The position numbers and the translations under genes were made by a program. A stretch of DNA of 64,000 bases from Neisseria bergeri. GTDB lineage: Bacteria; Pseudomonadota; Gammaproteobacteria; Burkholderiales; Neisseriaceae. Positions 37,882 to 49,868 of the stretch are shown one piece after another (within the stretch, counting starts at the first letter, position 1; every line of letters starts with the position of its first letter). The notes beneath the pieces are model-generated. The model saw nothing but the letters and a program-made list of their open reading frames with translations. It was not told where the DNA came from and did not search any database. The stretch spans positions 37,952 to 101,951 of the forward strand of contig POWY01000008.1 in the NCBI GenBank assembly GCA_003044455.1, in the 5' to 3' direction.

Positions 37882-39037
37882 TTAGACTCTCCAATTTTGC
37901 TAATATTTTCTCAGCCACTGCCTGAATCGCCGGCACGGCAACCGAATTGCCAAACTGTTTGTATGCGGAAGCATCCGCGACGGGGATTTTGAATTCCTCA
38001 GGAAATCCTTGCAGCCTTGCCCATTCGCGCGGGGTCATTTTTCTGATGCCCTCACGGTTTACCTCGCCTTTGATATTGGTGGTCGGAGTAAAATCAGTAA
38101 TGCGTTTGTCGATTACCAAATTCCGCTCCCGCCCCATGCCGCCGACGACAATCGCATTGGCAATCCCGTCATCGGGAATAATTTCATATCCGAACCCATT
38201 ACCCTTTTCTTCATGCCTTTGTTTATGTTTTCTTAAAGTATCGATGTATTGGGTGGACAAATAATATTTTGTCGGCACGGTATCTTTTTCCCGTATATCC
38301 TTAAAGGCTACCTGAATTCCTATTGGTTCGGGATATTCGAAATCTCTAATATTGGTATCTTCCCGAAAGCCGACAATAAAAATCCTTTCGCGGTTTTGCG
38401 GCACCCCGAAATCCTTTGCATTGACGATTTTCGGATCGGGCACAAAATACCCCAAATCTTCCCTCAGCGTATTCAATATCGTCTGCAAGGTCCTACCCCG
38501 GTCGTGGTTGGTCAACCCCTTTACGTTTTCCAAAAAGAACGCCTTGGGACGATGCCTGCGGATAATTTCCGCCACATCGAAAAACAATGTGCCGCGCGTG
38601 TCTTCAAATCCGCCGCGCCGGCCGGCAATCGAAAAGGCTTGACAGGGAAAACCCGCACACAGCACATCAAATTGCTTCGGAATACATTGTTTGGTTTCTT
38701 CCAAAGTAATATCGCCGAATGGCACTTCTCCGAAATTGGCTTCGTACGTCTGTTTGGCTTTTTCGTCCCACTCGCTCGAGAACACGCATTCCCCGCCCAA
38801 GTTCTGCATGGCGATGCGGAAGCCCCCGATACCTGCAAACAAATCGATAAAGGTAAATTTGGGTTTCAAGGCCGTCTGAAAAGTATCGTTGTTTTCAAAA
38901 AGGCGGTATTGTGCTGCTTTTTCTTTTAACCGTTCGTCCCGCCCATCTCCCTTAATCTTGTTTTTGCAAATCAATTCTTCTTGCTTGGATGATTTCTTTG
39001 ACTTTTTCGGCATGGCAGCCTGCATTTTTAACGACAT
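37874..39037 (-). CDS. dcm: DNA (cytosine-5) methyltransferase
   Basis: 387 residues. Motif I FIDLFAGIGGF (about 63-73), the catalytic PC motif with Cys132 in AGFPCQAFS, ENV (motif VI), QNRERIFIVGF (motif VIII), and motif X near the C-terminus are all present. It starts at ATG 39037, with GGAG five bases ahead, and overlaps the vsr gene by 86 bases. It protects the host site cut by the adjacent endonuclease. An Eikenella-type uptake sequence lies in the coding region near 38304. Confidence 0.93.
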   Translation of the reverse strand: MSLKMQAAMPKKSKKSSKQEELICKNKIKGDGRDERLKEKAAQYRLFENNDTFQTALKPKFTFIDLFAGIGGFRIAMQNLGGECVFSSEWDEKAKQTYEANFGEVPFGDITLEETKQCIPKQFDVLCAGFPCQAFSIAGRRGGFEDTRGTLFFDVAEIIRRHRPKAFFLENVKGLTNHDRGRTLQTILNTLREDLGYFVPDPKIVNAKDFGVPQNRERIFIVGFREDTNIRDFEYPEPIGIQVAFKDIREKDTVPTKYYLSTQYIDTLRKHKQRHEEKGNGFGYEIIPDDGIANAIVVGGMGRERNLVIDKRITDFTPTTNIKGEVNREGIRKMTPREWARLQGFPEEFKIPVADASAYKQFGNSVAVPAIQAVAEKILAKLESLNG

Positions 39038-39389
39038 CGTTACTCCAAAAACGTAAAACCGTCCAGCCCTCGACCTTCAGACGGCCTGTTACTTCCACAT
39101 CCCTTCGGATATTGCGTTCAATCTTGGCAATCCAAAATTCGCGGTTGCCCTTTATTTCCGCTTTTCTCTGTTCCCAATCCTTGCCGTGCCAAAACTCGCC
39201 ATCGACAAACACGGCAACTTTGTATTTTTTAAATGAAAAATCAGGTTTTCCAAAAATGCTTCCGCTGTTTTTCCGATACCTGAGCCCCAAAGCCCACATC
39301 GCTTTTGCCAACACAAGCTCGGGTTTCGTCCCTTTGCTTTTGTTGGACTGCATACATTTTTTGCGTTGCTCGGGGGTTAATCTGTCCAT
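38952..39389 (-). CDS. vsr: Very short patch repair endonuclease Vsr
   Basis: 145 residues. It nicks next to T:G mismatches that arise when 5-methylcytosine deaminates, so it commonly accompanies a cytosine-5 methylase. GKPDFSF and VAVFVDGEFWHG carry the nuclease core; the family usually has FVDGCFWH, so a zinc-site Cys position is Glu here. First gene of the islet. Confidence 0.92.
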   Translation of the reverse strand: MDRLTPEQRKKCMQSNKSKGTKPELVLAKAMWALGLRYRKNSGSIFGKPDFSFKKYKVAVFVDGEFWHGKDWEQRKAEIKGNREFWIAKIERNIRRDVEVTGRLKVEGWTVLRFWSNDVVKNAGCHAEKVKEIIQARRIDLQKQD

Positions 39390-39393
39390 TTCG

Positions 39394-39414
39394 GGCTACC
39401 TGAAAATGTGCAGG
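39394..39414. repeat. Right direct repeat of the restriction islet
   Basis: An exact copy of the 21 bases at 37184-37204; the base before it is G rather than A. Confidence 0.85.
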
Positions 39415-39443
39415 CTGCTTTTTCATATTCAGGCAGCCTGCAC
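39408..39443 (-). terminator. Hairpin after pheS
   Basis: GTGCAGGCTGC and GCAGCCTGCAC pair perfectly (11 bases). It starts two bases past the pheS stop on the minus strand. It shares bases with the right direct repeat. Confidence 0.65.
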
Positions 39444-39445
39444 AA

Positions 39446-40567
<1,122 letters not shown>

Positions 40568-40640
40568 TTAACGCAAATTTATTTAAAAAAATAGACTTTA
40601 AAGAAAGAAAATCAATCACATAGAATTTCTGCAAACAAAG

Positions 40641-40668
40641 AAAAAAGGAAGCCGCAGCTTCCTTTTCA
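40641..40668 (-). terminator. Terminator after rplT
   Basis: AAGGAAGC/GCTTCCTT stem with a 4-base loop and T/A runs, ten bases past the rplT stop. Confidence 0.8.
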
Positions 40669-40678
40669 ATTTTTTGGA

Positions 40679-41038
40679 TTAAGCAGCCAAAGCAGCTTTG
40701 GCTTTTTCAACCAATTGTGCAAAAGCGGCTTTATCGAACACGGCCAAATCAGCCAATACTTTGCGGTCGATTTCGATAGAGGCGCGCTTCAGACCATTCA
40801 TAAATTTGCTGTAAGACAACCCGTTTTCACGCGCACCTGCATTGATACGGACAATCCACAATTGACGGAATTGGCGTTTGCGTTGGCGGCGGTCACGGTA
40901 TGCGTATTGACCGGCTTTCATTACCGCCTGCTTGGCAACGCGGTAAACGTTTTTACGACGACCGCGATATCCTTTGGCTAACGCGAAGATTTTTTGGTGA
41001 CGGGCACGGGCGGTAACACCGCGTTTTACGCGTGGCAT
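40679..41038 (-). CDS. rplT: 50S ribosomal protein L20
   Basis: 119 residues starting [20 protein letters not shown]. Highly basic with the usual L20 length. Part of infC-rpmI-rplT; L20 binds its own mRNA leader in E. coli to repress the operon. No equivalent structure was assessed here. Confidence 0.98.
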   Translation of the reverse strand: MPRVKRGVTARARHQKIFALAKGYRGRRKNVYRVAKQAVMKAGQYAYRDRRQRKRQFRQLWIVRINAGARENGLSYSKFMNGLKRASIEIDRKVLADLAVFDKAAFAQLVEKAKAALAA

Positions 41039-41050
41039 ATTCTAAACTCC

Positions 41051-41248
41051 TTAAGCGTAGGGTAACATTTTAGCAACAGAAGCCAAATCGCGATCATTTA
41101 CCATAGAGGTACCGCGCAGTTGGCGTTTGTTTTTGGTGGTCTTTTTAGTCAAGATGTGGCGTTTGAACGCATGAGCGCGTTTCACACCACCGTTACCCAG
41201 TACTTTAAAGCGTTTTTTCGCGCTAGACTTGGTTTTCATTTTAGGCAT
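41051..41248 (-). CDS. rpmI: 50S ribosomal protein L35
   Basis: 65 residues from [20 protein letters not shown]. The frame is open for 20 codons further upstream, but the family always begins MPKMKT. Twelve bases separate it from rplT. Confidence 0.98.
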
Positions 41249-41390
41249 TGGAAAACTCCATTCGTTATTAGATAAGGCATAAGGGGTTTTGAAATAAATT
41301 TCAAACACTTGAAACCCAAAATACCACGGTTTTTGCCGCTAATTAAACCTTATTTCGAGCGGCAATCGAAATAAGCCTTGAATTATAGCT

Positions 41391-41909
41391 TTATTTTTTC
41401 TTAGGCGCAATCATCATCACCATTTGGCGGCCTTCCATTTTAGGGAAGGACTCGATTTGCGCCACTTCAGCCAAATCTTCTTTTACGCGCTCTAAAAGTT
41501 GCGCACCAAGTTGCTGGTGAGCCATTTCACGTCCGCGGAAACGGAGTGTTACTTTAACTTTATCGCCGTCAGCCAAGAAGCGGTTGATGTTGCGCATTTT
41601 GATTTGATAATCGCCTTCATCGGTACCCGGGCGGAATTTGATTTCCTTGATTTGTACCTGCTTTTGGTTTTTCTTGGCTTCGTCGCGTTTCTTGGCTTGT
41701 TGGTATTTGTATTTACCGTAATCCATCAGTTTGCATACGGGCGGCTTGGCAGTCGGGGAAATTTCTACCAAATCGACATCTTGCTCTTCGGCCATAGCCA
41801 GAGCTTCACGAACTGAAACGACACCAAGCTGATCGCCTGACTCACTGATTAATCGCACTTCTTTGGCGGTAATTTCACCATTGATTCGTGCTTCGCGTTC
41901 TTGAGCGAT
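41391..41909 (-). CDS. infC: Translation initiation factor IF-3
   Basis: About 172 residues beginning [19 protein letters not shown]. No ATG, GTG or TTG lies at the proper N-terminus. Two ATC codons in tandem (41912 and 41909) follow AGGAGT, so initiation at ATC is inferred; E. coli infC uses ATT, another rare start that IF-3 itself discriminates against. The rest is full-length IF-3 ([20 protein letters not shown]). Confidence 0.92.
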   Translation of the reverse strand: MAQEREARINGEITAKEVRLISESGDQLGVVSVREALAMAEEQDVDLVEISPTAKPPVCKLMDYGKYKYQQAKKRDEAKKNQKQVQIKEIKFRPGTDEGDYQIKMRNINRFLADGDKVKVTLRFRGREMAHQQLGAQLLERVKEDLAEVAQIESFPKMEGRQMVMMIAPKKK

Positions 41910-41929
41910 GATGAATACTCCTATAAAAA

Positions 41930-43843
41930 TTAATGATTGACGAGGGCATCAGTGATTTCTTGCTGCAATTGTGCAACAAAATCATCTACATTCAAAGAAC
42001 CCAAGTCTTCTGCTTTGCGGCGTACCGCAACTTTGTTTTCTTGTTTCTCTTTATCGCCGACAACGATTTGATAAGGGAAACGGTATTGGCTGTTGTCGCG
42101 GATTTTGTAACCGATTTTTTCGTTACGCAAATCTAATTCGACACGGAATCCTGCCGCCTGCAATTTGGCAGCCACTTCGCGACAATAATCTGCCTGATTT
42201 TCGGTGATGTTCATAATCACCATTTGAACCGGTGCAAGCCACAATGGGAATGAGCCTGCATGGTTTTCAATCAGAATACCGATAAATCGTTCCAAAGAAC
42301 CCAAAATAGCACGATGCAACATTACAGGGCGGGCGCGACCGTTGTTTTCGGTGACATATTCTGCATTCAAACGCTCAGGCAATACGAAATCTAGTTGCAA
42401 TGTACCGCATTGCCAAGAACGACCCAAGGCATCTTTGACGTGATATTCGATTTTAGGCCCGTAAAACGCACCCTCGCCCGGCAATTCGCCCCATTCCACG
42501 CCGCAAGCGGTCAATGCATCACGCAGACCTTGTTCGGCCTTATCCCAAACTTCGTCAGAACCTGCACGTTGCTCAGGGCGGAGAGACAACTTCACGGCAA
42601 CATCATGGAAGCCGAATTGTTTGTAAATGCGAACCAGCAATTCATTAAATGCGCGTGCTTCATCAACGATTTGATCCTCGGTACAGAAGATATGCGCATC
42701 ATCCTGCACAAAACCGCGAACACGCATCAGACCATGTAATGCACCGCTTGGTTCATTACGGTGGCAAGAACCGAATTCCGCCAAACGCATTGGCAAATCG
42801 CGATATGAGCGCAAGCCGTTATTAAAAATCTGAACATGACCCGGACAGTTCATCGGTTTAACCGCGTATTCGCGTTTTTCTGAACTGGTCACGAACATAT
42901 TGTCTTTATAGTTTTCCCAGTGGCCAGATTTTTCCCAGAAGGTTTTATCCATAATCTGAGGTGTTTTCACCTCTTTATAACCGGCAGCATTCAACTCTTT
43001 GCGCATATGCTGCTCAATCACTTGCCACAAAGCCCAGCCTTTAGGATGCCAGAACACCATGCCCGGTGCTTCATCTTGCAGGTGGAACAAATCCAATTGT
43101 TTACCCAGCTTACGGTGGTCGCGTTTTTCCGCCTCCTCGATGCGTTGGATATAGGCTTTCAATTCGTCTTTACTTGCCCAAGCCGTACCGTAAACACGTT
43201 GCAACATTTCATTGTTGCTGTCGCCGCGCCAGTATGCGCCTGCCAGCTTGGTCAGCTTGAAGTTTTTCAGGAAACGGGTGTTCGGAACGTGCGGGCCGCG
43301 GCACATATCGACATATTCCTGATGATGATACATACCCATTGCTTCCACTTCGGGCATATCGTCAATCAGGCGCAGTTTGTATTCTTCGCCGCGATCTTGA
43401 AAAATTTTAATCGCCTCTGCACGCGGGGTCATGATTTTGACCACATCATAATCTTGGGCAATCAATTCTTTCATACGTGCTTCAATGGCGGCAACATCTT
43501 CGGGCGTAAACGGTTTTTCCGTAGCAATATCGTAATAAAAGCCCTCTTCGATGACGGGGCCGATAACCATTTTTGCATTCGGATAAAGCTGCTTGACTGC
43601 GTGACCGACAAGGTGGGCGCAAGAGTGGCGGATGATTTCAACGCCTTCGCGATCTTTCGGGGTAATGATTTGGACACTTGAATCTTCGGTAATCGGATCG
43701 CACACATCGACCAGTTTGCCGTTTACCTTACCTGCCACTGCCGCCTTCGCCAAACCGGCACCGATAGACGCAGCAATTTGAGCCACGGTAACGGGGGATT
43801 CGTATTGGCGGACTGAGCCGTCCGGCAAGGTAATATTCAACAT
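41930..43843 (-). CDS. thrS: Threonyl-tRNA synthetase
   Basis: 637 residues from [23 protein letters not shown] domain, editing domain with [16 protein letters not shown], class II catalytic core with the zinc ligand Cys in [10 protein letters not shown], and the anticodon-binding domain. It lies 20 bases before infC, the conserved thrS-infC order. Confidence 0.97.
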   Translation of the reverse strand: MLNITLPDGSVRQYESPVTVAQIAASIGAGLAKAAVAGKVNGKLVDVCDPITEDSSVQIITPKDREGVEIIRHSCAHLVGHAVKQLYPNAKMVIGPVIEEGFYYDIATEKPFTPEDVAAIEARMKELIAQDYDVVKIMTPRAEAIKIFQDRGEEYKLRLIDDMPEVEAMGMYHHQEYVDMCRGPHVPNTRFLKNFKLTKLAGAYWRGDSNNEMLQRVYGTAWASKDELKAYIQRIEEAEKRDHRKLGKQLDLFHLQDEAPGMVFWHPKGWALWQVIEQHMRKELNAAGYKEVKTPQIMDKTFWEKSGHWENYKDNMFVTSSEKREYAVKPMNCPGHVQIFNNGLRSYRDLPMRLAEFGSCHRNEPSGALHGLMRVRGFVQDDAHIFCTEDQIVDEARAFNELLVRIYKQFGFHDVAVKLSLRPEQRAGSDEVWDKAEQGLRDALTACGVEWGELPGEGAFYGPKIEYHVKDALGRSWQCGTLQLDFVLPERLNAEYVTENNGRARPVMLHRAILGSLERFIGILIENHAGSFPLWLAPVQMVIMNITENQADYCREVAAKLQAAGFRVELDLRNEKIGYKIRDNSQYRFPYQIVVGDKEKQENKVAVRRKAEDLGSLNVDDFVAQLQQEITDALVNH

Positions 43844-43895
43844 CAAACGCTCCGAAAGATTAAAAAATAACGGCATAAATGCCGTTATGGGAATT

Positions 43896-43972
43896 TGGTA
43901 GGCACGATTGGATTCGAACCAACGACCCCCACCATGTCAAGGTGGTGCTCTAACCAACTGAGCTACGTGCCT
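43896..43972 (-). tRNA. tRNA-Val (anticodon GAC)
   Basis: 77 nt with encoded CCA. The anticodon stem CCACC/GGTGG encloses the loop TTGACAT with anticodon GAC. D-arm AGCTCAGTTGGTTAGAG, T-arm GTTGGTTCGAATCCAAT. A small hairpin (TAACGGC/GCCGTTA) lies between it and thrS. Confidence 0.95.
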
Positions 43973-44096
43973 TCAAAGAATTTTTGCATTCTATCGGGTC
44001 GTTTTAATTTTTGCAAGAGGTATGTGCATTTCTTTATGCAACATTGCGGCAAGATTTGGGAATGCCGTCTGAAAAACCGTGGGAAATCATTTATAA

Positions 44097-45266
<1,170 letters not shown>

Positions 45267-45275
45267 TTCCCGGCA

Positions 45276-45304
45276 ATGCCGTCTGAAGCCGCTTCAGACG
45301 GCAT
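45276..45304. terminator. DUS-pair terminator of tgt
   Basis: Inverted DUS copies with a 5-base loop and TTTT flank. Confidence 0.85.
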
Positions 45305-45347
45305 TTTGCCGCTTTACCCTACCCGCACTATTTTTCAGAAACCGATC

Positions 45348-46358
45348 ATGCCTCCATTCCTTCTAGAACCCTCCCTTTCCTATACGCAACAAAACCGTAC
45401 CGCAGTTTTGCTGTTGAACCTCGGCACGCCCGACGCGCCGACTGCCGACGCCGTCCGCCCCTACCTCAAATCGTTTTTGTCGGACTTGCGCGTCGTCGAA
45501 CTGTCCAAATGGCTGTGGCAGCCGGTTTTACGCGGCATCGTATTGCCTTTCCGCGCCAAAAAAAGCGCGCACGCCTATGAAAAAATCTGGTTTAAGGAAG
45601 GTTCGCCCCTAGAAGTTTACACAGCACGCCAAGCTGCCGTGCTTGCCGAACGTATGCCCGACCTCATCGTCCGCCACGCCATGACTTACGGCAATCCTTC
45701 GATAGCAGATGTATTGGCGGAGCTGAAATCCCAAGGTGTAGGCAGATTACTTGCGATTTCCCTGTATCCGCAATATGCCGCCTCAAGCAGCGGCGCGGCG
45801 TTGGACAAGGTATTCGGGCAACTGCTGCGCCAACGGAACCAAATGAGCGTCCGCACCGTTTCGCGCTTTTATGACGACGCCGGCTACATTGATGCGATGA
45901 AAAACCACATTCTCCGATATTGGGCGGAACACGGACGCGGGAAAAAACTGATGTTGAGTTTTCACGGCGTACCGCAGAAGCACTATGACCTCGGCGACCC
46001 CTATCCCGACGAGTGCCGCCACACCGCCAAACTGCTTGCCGAAGCACTGGAACTGACCGAAGACGAATATACCGTATCATTCCAAAGCCAATTCGGCAGG
46101 GCAAAATGGGTTACACCGAGCACGCAGGATTTGTTCGGCAAACTGCCCAAACAGGGGGTAACCGAGCTGGACGTATTCTGCCCGGGCTTTTTGGCAGACT
46201 GTTTGGAAACCATGGAAGAAATCGCCCTGATGGGGCGGGAACAGTTTTATGAAGCAGGCGGCAAAAGCTACCGCTACATCCCCTGCCTCAACGACAACCC
46301 CGACTGGATAGACGCACTCGTCGCACTTGCCGAAGAAAACCTTGGCGGCTGGCGTTGA
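45348..46358 (+). CDS. hemH: Ferrochelatase
   Basis: 336 residues from MPPFLLEPSLSYTQQNRTAV. The frame is open from 45276 but that region is the tgt terminator. LLNLGTPDAPTADAVRPYL and the catalytic-His region LSFHGVPQKHYDLGDPYPDE are conserved. It inserts iron into protoporphyrin IX. Confidence 0.95.
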   Translation: MPPFLLEPSLSYTQQNRTAVLLLNLGTPDAPTADAVRPYLKSFLSDLRVVELSKWLWQPVLRGIVLPFRAKKSAHAYEKIWFKEGSPLEVYTARQAAVLAERMPDLIVRHAMTYGNPSIADVLAELKSQGVGRLLAISLYPQYAASSSGAALDKVFGQLLRQRNQMSVRTVSRFYDDAGYIDAMKNHILRYWAEHGRGKKLMLSFHGVPQKHYDLGDPYPDECRHTAKLLAEALELTEDEYTVSFQSQFGRAKWVTPSTQDLFGKLPKQGVTELDVFCPGFLADCLETMEEIALMGREQFYEAGGKSYRYIPCLNDNPDWIDALVALAEENLGGWR

Positions 46359-46380
46359 AACTGTTTGACCCATGTCTAAA

Positions 46381-46411
46381 ATGCCGTCTGAACGCCGTGT
46401 TCAGACGGCAT
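46381..46411. terminator. DUS-pair terminator of hemH
   Basis: Inverted DUS copies, 23 bases past hemH, followed by TTTTC. Confidence 0.82.
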
Positions 46412-46548
46412 TTTCCCGCTACTTTAGCGTATGATGGCATCTATGCCGGACAGCACATCAAGTGCAAGCTTACTACCGATTCGGCAAAAAAACCTTTCAC
46501 CCGCTACGCAAAATCAACAACAAGGTTTCAAACATTAAGGAAATGCCA

Positions 46549-46950
46549 ATGAACACAACCCGACTGCCGACCGCCCTCGTCTTGTGCTGCCTCTGCGCCG
46601 CCGCTTCTGCCGCCGACAACAGCATCATGACAAAAGGGCAAAAAGTGTACGAATCCAACTGCGTCGCCTGCCACGGCAAAAAAGGCGAAGGTCGCGGAAC
46701 CATGTTTCCGCCGCTCTACCGCTCCGACTTCATCATGAAAAAACCGCAGGTGTTGCTGCACAGCATGGTCAAAGGCATCAACGGTACAATCAAAGTCAAC
46801 GGCAAAACCTACAACGGATTCATGCCCGCAACCGCCATCAGCGATACCGACATTGCCGCCGTCGCCACTTATATCATGAACGCCTTTGACAACGGCGGCG
46901 GAAGCGTTACCGAAAAAGACGTAAAACAGGCAAAAGGCAAAAAAAACTAA
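46549..46950 (+). CDS. Periplasmic class I cytochrome c
   Basis: 133 residues. TAAGGA is seven bases before ATG 46549; an ATG two codons earlier is too close to the ribosome-binding site. Signal peptide to ASA; one haem site CVACH (preceded by YESN), and a candidate distal Met in NGFMPAT. It probably passes electrons in the periplasm. Electron partner unknown. Confidence 0.88.
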   Translation: MNTTRLPTALVLCCLCAAASAADNSIMTKGQKVYESNCVACHGKKGEGRGTMFPPLYRSDFIMKKPQVLLHSMVKGINGTIKVNGKTYNGFMPATAISDTDIAAVATYIMNAFDNGGGSVTEKDVKQAKGKKN

Positions 46951-46959
46951 ACAGACAAA

Positions 46960-46997
46960 ATGCCGTCTGAAACCGGCAATCCGGCTTCAGACGGCAT
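46960..46997. terminator. Shared DUS-pair terminator
   Basis: Inverted DUS copies extended by GCCGG-type pairing between the convergent cytochrome c and antiporter genes. Confidence 0.82.
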
Positions 46998-47012
46998 TCA
47001 AACCAAACCTTT

Positions 47013-48743
47013 CTAACGCGGTACTTTCAGACCCATAGACCCGATATTGCCGTCCCCGTCAACCTCCTTCGCGGTCAGCATAAAGCCGCCGATGTCAATA
47101 CGGTCGCCCTCGACCGGCTCCTGACTGTCGGAACGCTTATCGAAAAGCTCGGCAAGGCTCAAACCCTCTTCGCCCGCTTCCAGCTTCAAACCGTAAGCAA
47201 GTGCCAAATCGCCCGAACGTGCTGCCGGCGAAACGACAAACTCGCCGAAGAAATCAAAATTCTCACGGATGCCGATACCCGTCTCGGTAAAGTATTTCGC
47301 CATTTTATCGACCTTGCCGTCGGGCAGGATGTACCACGCCAAATCCCCCGCCTGAAGCACGGTGTCGGACTGCATTTCGATTCGGCTGCCGTTGCGTATC
47401 AATGCGAAACAGCGTGCGTCAAACGAATCGAAAATCGGTTCGACCGTATCGGGATGGTGTCCCTCCGCTTCAGATTCGGCAACCACTTTAAACGCCGACA
47501 TTCTGACAATTTCCTTTTCCGCCAGCCAAATATCATGCGTATCTTTCGGTTCGGGCTTGTTGGGCATGGCAACCTTCAACAGCCGCGCCATCACAGGAAT
47601 CGTCGTTCCCTGAATCAGCAGCGACAGCACCACCACGGCAAACGCCACATCAAACAGAAGGTGCGAATTGGGAACGCCCATCACCAACGGCATCATCGCC
47701 AGCGAAATCGGTACGGCTCCGCGCAAGCCCAACCAACTGATATACGCCTTTTCACGCAGGCTGTAATTGAATTTCCACAAACCGCCGAACACTGCCAGCG
47801 GACGCGCGACCAGCATCAGGAACGCCGCAATCGCCAAGGCTTCCGCCGCCCTGTCCAACACGCCGGCGGGAGAAACCAGCAGACCGAGCATGACGAACAG
47901 GGTTGCCTGTGCCAGCCAAGCCAAACCGTCCATCACGCGCAAAACGTGTTCCGTCGCACGGTTGCGCTGGTTGCCGACAATGATGCCGGCAAGGTAAACC
48001 GCCAAAAAGCCGCTGCCGCCTATGGTATTGGTAAACGCAAACACAAGCAGCCCGCCCGACACAATCATCAGCGCGTACAGACCTTCCGCAAGATTCAGAC
48101 GGCGTACCAGCTTTGCCAATATCTTTCCGCCCGCCCAACCCGTCAGCAGACCGAAACCGATTTGCAGCGCAAGCATCCGGACAAACGCCGCCGCACCCGA
48201 TTCCGCCGGCTGCATAATCATGGTAATCAGTGCCGTAACCAAAAAAACCGCCATCGGGTCGTTCGCACCCGATTCGATTTCCAAAGTCGCCTGCACCCGT
48301 TCGTTCAAACGCACGCCGCTGTTGCGCAAAAGGCTGAATACCGCGCCGGCATCGGTCGAACCGACAATCGCCGCCATCAGCACGCCGAACTTCCAATCCA
48401 AACCGAGGTAAAAAGTTGCAAACAGTCCCAGCGGAAGCACGGTGGCAAACACGCCCCACGAAGCGAGTACCGACGCGGGCTTCAACGCAATCCGAAAACT
48501 GGAAAGCTGCGTCCGCAAACCGCCGTCGAGCAGAATAACCGCTAAAGCAAGCTGGCTGATGAAATTCGCCATCACGACATTATTGAAGGCAATGCCGCCA
48601 ACGCCTTCCTCGCCCGCCAGCATGCCGACGGCAAGAAACACCAGCAGCAAAGGCATTCCCAAACGTGCGGACAAAGTGGTCGAAACCACGCTCAGGAACA
48701 ACAGTGCGCCACCCAGCAGAAACAGACTGTTCATCCAATCCAC
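47013..48743 (-). CDS. cvrA: Potassium/proton antiporter, CvrA/NhaP2 type
   Basis: 576 residues. About 12-13 membrane helices (1-390) form a CPA1 Na+/H+ exchanger domain with the ion-binding acidic pair region IESGANDPMAVFL. A TrkA-C domain (about 405-490) and a C-terminal CorC-like domain follow. This three-part layout is that of E. coli CvrA/NhaP2, which exports K+ in exchange for protons. Confidence 0.9.
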   Translation of the reverse strand: MDWMNSLFLLGGALLFLSVVSTTLSARLGMPLLLVFLAVGMLAGEEGVGGIAFNNVVMANFISQLALAVILLDGGLRTQLSSFRIALKPASVLASWGVFATVLPLGLFATFYLGLDWKFGVLMAAIVGSTDAGAVFSLLRNSGVRLNERVQATLEIESGANDPMAVFLVTALITMIMQPAESGAAAFVRMLALQIGFGLLTGWAGGKILAKLVRRLNLAEGLYALMIVSGGLLVFAFTNTIGGSGFLAVYLAGIIVGNQRNRATEHVLRVMDGLAWLAQATLFVMLGLLVSPAGVLDRAAEALAIAAFLMLVARPLAVFGGLWKFNYSLREKAYISWLGLRGAVPISLAMMPLVMGVPNSHLLFDVAFAVVVLSLLIQGTTIPVMARLLKVAMPNKPEPKDTHDIWLAEKEIVRMSAFKVVAESEAEGHHPDTVEPIFDSFDARCFALIRNGSRIEMQSDTVLQAGDLAWYILPDGKVDKMAKYFTETGIGIRENFDFFGEFVVSPAARSGDLALAYGLKLEAGEEGLSLAELFDKRSDSQEPVEGDRIDIGGFMLTAKEVDGDGNIGSMGLKVPR

Positions 48744-48938
48744 GCCAAAGATTCTCCCTTAAAATTCATGAAATTAAAATCGAAAGATTGTAACACGGCA
48801 TTTTCTTTTCACGAAACTTTATTTCATGTCCGCCACCGCCTTCAGACGGCATTTTCCTGTTTCATGCCGCCTGAGACCGCCCAAACCCGCGTTCTCCTAT
48901 ATAATGTCGGACTTTGCGCCGCATTTCAGGATTCTTTA

Positions 48939-49800
48939 ATGGCATTTGCCTCACTATTTACCCTGCCGGACGACATCACCGCCGTTTTGGACGATGTTGC
49001 CCTGATGACCAAAGCCGCCGCAAAAAAAAACCGCCGGCGTGATCGGCGACGATTTGGCATCCAATGCCAACCGGGTTACAGGCGTATCGGCAGAACGCGA
49101 GTTGCCGATTGTTTGGCCGGTGGCGAAAGGTTCTTTTGCCGACAAGCCGGTTTTGGCGCCTGCGGCTCTGCTGCTTTCCGCCTTCCTGCCGCAACTCATT
49201 ACGCCGCTTTTGACGGCAGGCGGGATTTATCTGTGCTTTGAGGGCGTGGAAAAGCTGCCGCACAAGTTTCTGCACCGACATGACGTGCATGATGACGGCG
49301 GCGAAACGGCGGTTGACGAGCAGGATAAAATCAAAGGTGCCATCCGTACCGACTTTATCCTGTCCGCAGAAATCATCATCATCGCGCTGTGCGTGGTCGA
49401 GCAATACAGCCTGATAACGCGCTCGCTCGTGATGGCGGCAATCGGCATCGGCATGACTGTTTTGGTGTACGGAATCGTCGCCGTCATCGTCAAACTCGAC
49501 GACTTGGGCATGCTGCTGATGCGCCGCCCACAAGCCTTTTCGCGCAGTTCGGGGCAAATACTGACTGCCTTTATGCCTTGGTTTATGCGCGGTTTGAGCG
49601 TGGTCGGCACGCTTGCCATGTTTCTTGCCGGCGGCGGACTGGTCGCCCACAACCTCGGCTTTCTGCACGATTTCCTGCACGCGCAACAATGGGACGCTGG
49701 CTGGGCGGAATACTTCGCCAACCTCGTTGTCGGACTGCTTTCCGGTTCGATTGCCTGCGCCCCCGCCTTGCCGCTGATGAATCGTTTCGGCAGGCATTGA
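48939..49800 (+). pseudogene. DUF808 (YedI-like) membrane protein, frameshifted at an A9 tract
   Basis: ATG at 48939 opens a DUF808 N-terminus (MAFASLFTLPDDITAVLDDV). The nine-A run at 49022-49030 shifts the frame. Removing one A joins it exactly to the downstream frame (GVIGDDLASNANRVTGV to 49800), giving about 287 residues with several membrane helices. DUF808 proteins are of unknown function. The homopolymer makes reversible slippage possible; a sequencing error is also possible. Confidence 0.8.
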
Positions 49801-49818
49801 TTCCTTTTTCAAATACCG

Positions 49819-49847
49819 ATGCCGTCTGAAAGACGTTCAGACGGCAT
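49819..49847. terminator. DUS-pair terminator
   Basis: Inverted DUS copies with a 5-base loop between the DUF808 gene and lnt. Confidence 0.78.
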
Positions 49848-49868
49848 CTTCCGAACAGACAGACGAAT

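Noticed and set aside
47454..48545. A His/Gln-rich 363-codon frame on plus
   Set aside because: Antisense shadow of cvrA.
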